64,000 nucleotides of DNA, taken from assembly GCF_000682735.1 (NCBI RefSeq), contig NZ_AWFD01000003.1:62001-126000 (forward strand). The letters run 5' to 3'. The notes beneath the pieces are model-generated. The model had not been told where the DNA came from. It did not search any database and saw only the letters and a program-made list of their open reading frames with translations. Positions 61,676 through 64,000 of the stretch are shown here, piece after piece. The position numbers and the translations under genes were made by a program. The stretch is from Hyphomonas sp. CY54-11-8 (lineage in GTDB: Bacteria; Pseudomonadota; Alphaproteobacteria; Caulobacterales; Hyphomonadaceae). Positions within the stretch are counted from its first letter, which is position 1. Each line of letters starts with the position of its first letter.

Positions 61676-62497
61676 ATGGATCTGGTCGTTCAGTATGGCC
61701 CGCTACTCGTGGCGCTTGCCCTGGCAGGTGCGGCCGCCGGGCTCGCCGCCGGCCTGTTCGGCATTGGCGGCGGCGCCATCATCGTGCCGGTCCTGTACTT
61801 CCTGTTCGATGCCATGGGCTATGGCGAGGCAGCGATGCATGTGGCCGTATCGACCTCGCTTGCCACGATTATCCTCACCTCTGCGCGCAGCGTCAGCGCT
61901 CACAACAGCCATGGTGCTGTCGATTGGTCGATCATCCGCGGATGGGCGCCATGGATCGTGCTGGGCGCGCTGGCAGGCATGTCGCTTACGGGATTCCTTT
62001 CAAAGCGGGCCCTGCTCGGCATCTTCGGATCGCTCGCTTTCGTGTTGTCGGCCCAACTGTTTTTCGGGCGTCCCACTTGGCGCCTTGCCGATGACATGCC
62101 GAAGGGGCCGCTGCGCGCGGCACTGGGCATGGCGGTGGGGGCATTGTCGGCGCTGATGGGGATCGGCGGCGGCACGTTCGGCGTCAGCCTGATGACACTC
62201 TACGGCCGGCCGATACACCAGGCTGTTGCGACCGCCGCCGGTTGGGGGGTGGCCATCGGTCTGCCGTCCGCCATCATGGCAATCTATATCGGCTGGGGGC
62301 GGGAAGGCCTGCCGCCATTCTCGCTCGGCCATGTAAACCTTGCGGCTTTCGCGCTGATCTCGCTGTTCACTGTCACGATGGCGCCGGTCGGGGCATCGCT
62401 GGCACACAAGCTCGACGCGGCGCGCCTCCGCCGGATGTTCGCCATCCTGTTGGCCCTGGTTGCTGCGCGCATGTTGTGGAAGGCGCTCGGGCTCTGA
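61676..62497 (+). CDS. TauE/SafE-family sulfite/anion exporter
   Basis: A 273-residue membrane protein with 8 or so helices and the family's two Gly-rich repeats: AAAGLAAGLFGIGGGAIIVPVL at the start and LSALMGIGGGTFGVSLMTL in the second half. Such proteins export or import sulfite, sulfoacetate or other organosulfur anions. Start with GGAGGAGGAGAG directly upstream. It converges on the HupE/UreJ gene, 5 bases apart. Confidence 0.9.
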   Translation: MDLVVQYGPLLVALALAGAAAGLAAGLFGIGGGAIIVPVLYFLFDAMGYGEAAMHVAVSTSLATIILTSARSVSAHNSHGAVDWSIIRGWAPWIVLGALAGMSLTGFLSKRALLGIFGSLAFVLSAQLFFGRPTWRLADDMPKGPLRAALGMAVGALSALMGIGGGTFGVSLMTLYGRPIHQAVATAAGWGVAIGLPSAIMAIYIGWGREGLPPFSLGHVNLAAFALISLFTVTMAPVGASLAHKLDAARLRRMFAILLALVAARMLWKALGL

Positions 62498-62501
62498 CAG
62501 T

Positions 62502-63509
62502 TCAGACGCCGAAGAAGGCCCCGGCGATCCGCTCGATCGCCCAGTAGCTGCCCATGAAGCCGATGAAATAGGCGAGCCCCACGCGCACCGGCACCATGCG
62601 CCTGGCTGCCAATTTGTGAACGACAAACGCTGCCGCCATCAGGGCGCTCACAAACAGGACTTGCCCGGCTTCCACGCCGACATTGAACAACAGCAGCGCC
62701 ATCGCCTCGGCCCCTTTGGGCAAGCCGATCTCCGCCAGCGCGCCGGCAAATCCAAAGCCGTGGATCAGGCCGAATCCGAAGGCGATAGCCCATGGAATGC
62801 GCTGGCTGAGCGTGTCCCAGCCCTTGATCCGATGCATGGCCTCGGCGCCCAGCAGCGCGATACTCATCGCGATGGTGATCTCCACCGGCGGGCCGGGCAG
62901 GGTGACGCCGCCGAGTGTGGCTGCCGCCAGCGTGATGGAGTGCGCAACGGTGAAGGCAGTGAGGGTCAGCAACAGTTGTTTCGGGCGCACCAGCAGGACC
63001 ATGCCCAGCACGAACAGGAGGTGGTCCCAGCCGAAGATGATGTGCTCTACGCCGATCCGAAAATAGGTGGTCACAGGTGCGCCGGTGGGGACGGTAAGGT
63101 CCAGCACGGGGGAGGAGGGGCGCAACACGGCGCCAATATCGTCGCCCTCCAGCCGGTCGATCCGCACAAATGCGTCTGTCAGGGTTCGCTCCAGCCCGTC
63201 GATCCGGATCTCGCCCTGATTGAGGTCGCAGCTGGTTGTCCATCGCTGTACCAGCGTCCCGCCGGGCGAGGCGACATATTCACCTTCGCGCGCGCAGTCG
63301 TTCGGAAAGACCGGGTCGATCTTCAGGCGCCGTCCATCCAGTGCGGGCTGTTTCCATGTGACGTCATAGACGCCCGGGGACGTCTCGATCACTTCCAGAT
63401 AGGCCGGGCGCACTTCATGCGCCGCTGCAGGCGCTGCGGACATCAGCCAGACGACGAAGCCTGCAAGGAAGGCCGTCAGCCAGCGGATCAGACCGGACCT
63501 ATTCGGCAT
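62502..63509 (-). CDS. HupE/UreJ-family membrane protein
   Basis: A 335-residue protein with a signal peptide (ending PAAAHEVRP), a periplasmic beta-domain of about 140 residues and a C-terminal membrane domain of about 7 helices with HIIFGWDHLLFVLGMVLL and FGFIHGFGFAG-like FGFGLIHGFGFAGAL. HupE/UreJ proteins may transport nickel or cobalt; the large periplasmic part marks a distinct subgroup. Start at 63509 with GAAGG 5 bases upstream; it overlaps the end of the PpiC gene by 11 bases, so they are probably coupled. Confidence 0.88.
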   Translation of the reverse strand: MPNRSGLIRWLTAFLAGFVVWLMSAAPAAAHEVRPAYLEVIETSPGVYDVTWKQPALDGRRLKIDPVFPNDCAREGEYVASPGGTLVQRWTTSCDLNQGEIRIDGLERTLTDAFVRIDRLEGDDIGAVLRPSSPVLDLTVPTGAPVTTYFRIGVEHIIFGWDHLLFVLGMVLLVRPKQLLLTLTAFTVAHSITLAAATLGGVTLPGPPVEITIAMSIALLGAEAMHRIKGWDTLSQRIPWAIAFGFGLIHGFGFAGALAEIGLPKGAEAMALLLFNVGVEAGQVLFVSALMAAAFVVHKLAARRMVPVRVGLAYFIGFMGSYWAIERIAGAFFGV

Positions 63510-64000
63510 TGATGCCTTCAACCTCGACCTTGTAGCGGGCGATGATTTCCTGGATCGCTTTTTCGTTTTCCTCGCGCCGTGTCTGATCCTGCCAGTCGGC
63601 AAGGACGGCATCTTTCACGTCATCGAAGGGTGGAAGCTGGGGCGGGGCATTGGCGCTGACCTGGACGAGGTGCACGCCGAGGGCGGAGCGGATGGGGCCG
63701 GTCCAGAGGACCGAGGCCGGCGTTGCGGCGATCGATTGCGCAAACTCGCCGCCGAACAGGCGTACGACTTCGCGAAGCGGCAAGTCACCATAAGCACGCT
63801 GCAGCATGAACGGGTCGCCTGCCTCCCGCCAGTCTTTTCCGGCGTTCAGCTCACCGAGCAAGGCTTCCGCGTCAGAAGTTGCGGAAGCGCCTCGAACATC
63901 CTCGCTCAGAAAGACGTGCCGGAACGTGACCTTCTGCGGTTCGGTAAACCGGTCCGCATGGGTCTCGTACCATTCGAGCAGAACGGCATCGTTCGGCGTT
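63499..64000 (-). CDS. PpiC-type peptidyl-prolyl isomerase (C-terminal part)
   Basis: The last 167 residues of a gene that begins beyond the window's right edge. The visible part has the parvulin layout: FTEPQKVTFRHVFLSED, a helical segment, then FAQSIAATPASVLWTGPIRSALGVHLVQVSAN and a charged C-terminal helix. PpiC-type domains fold periplasmic or outer-membrane proteins. The gene ends in TAG at 63499 inside the start of the HupE/UreJ gene, which suggests an operon for an envelope process. Confidence 0.75.
   Translation of the reverse strand, partial: TPNDAVLLEWYETHADRFTEPQKVTFRHVFLSEDVRGASATSDAEALLGELNAGKDWREAGDPFMLQRAYGDLPLREVVRLFGGEFAQSIAATPASVLWTGPIRSALGVHLVQVSANAPPQLPPFDDVKDAVLADWQDQTRREENEKAIQEIIARYKVEVEGINAE

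Overview
The window is typical chromosome of a GC-rich alphaproteobacterium, most likely in the Hyphomonadaceae/Caulobacterales area (Hyphomonas-like). This rests on alphaproteobacterial families (UrcA, DUF1489, a Fur without the CxxC zinc pair), alphaproteobacterial-type LexA boxes (GTTC-N7-GTTC), a CtrA-type box (TTAA-N7-TTAA) and GANTC sites near promoters. It is dense and almost fully coding. I see no rRNA, tRNA, CRISPR array, insertion sequence or prophage.

Layout. 0-3 kb: small membrane protein, globin, secreted S9 peptidase. 3.4-5.4 kb: class I ribonucleotide reductase large subunit nrdA behind an NrdR box. 5.7-10.8 kb: an LpxR-type lipid A deacylase with a second protein resembling its C-terminus, a lipoprotein alkylsulfatase behind a TetR-like palindrome, and a TerC-family protein. 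10.8-16.5 kb: esterase, KefB/C-type antiporter, carboxymuconolactone-decarboxylase-like protein with twin operators, SulP transporter, 2H phosphoesterase. 16.7-17.8 kb: nrdB with its own NrdR box. 17.8-25.7 kb: small envelope and hypothetical proteins (EF-hand, YXWGXW, UrcA, DUF1203, SYLF), AMP nucleosidase and a tyrosine phosphatase. 25.8-33.3 kb: replication, repair and translation genes: dnaX-ybaB, rmuC, then def, fmt and truA interrupted by an oxidoreductase and a GNAT gene. 33.3-42.8 kb: APC permease, Cu-type P-ATPase, acyl-CoA dehydrogenase with an EthD protein, CPBP protease, an EthD remnant, a BON-MscS fusion, and methionine gamma-lyase divergent from an Lrp regulator. 42.8-48.9 kb: glnD, murJ, trpS and a copper-chaperone-like lipoprotein. 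49-57.1 kb: a co-directional run (DUF2333-like protein, nfuA, RutE-like nitroreductase, tsaB, rimI, Tat-lipoprotein hydrolase, ogt, ycaQ, fur, a hypothetical protein, DUF1489). 57.1-64 kb: DMT transporter, Baeyer-Villiger-type monooxygenase, orphan TadG-like protein, TauE permease, HupE/UreJ protein and the end of a PpiC-type isomerase.

How it works together. The most informative signals are regulatory. NrdR boxes tie nrdA and nrdB together although they lie about 11 kb apart. LexA-type boxes stand in front of rmuC and at the start of ogt-ycaQ, suggesting an SOS link. A perfect CtrA box lies before an uncharacterised membrane protein. Local palindromes suggest dedicated repressors for the alkylsulfatase, the CMD-family gene and methionine gamma-lyase. 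No clearly new multi-gene defence or mobile system is visible.
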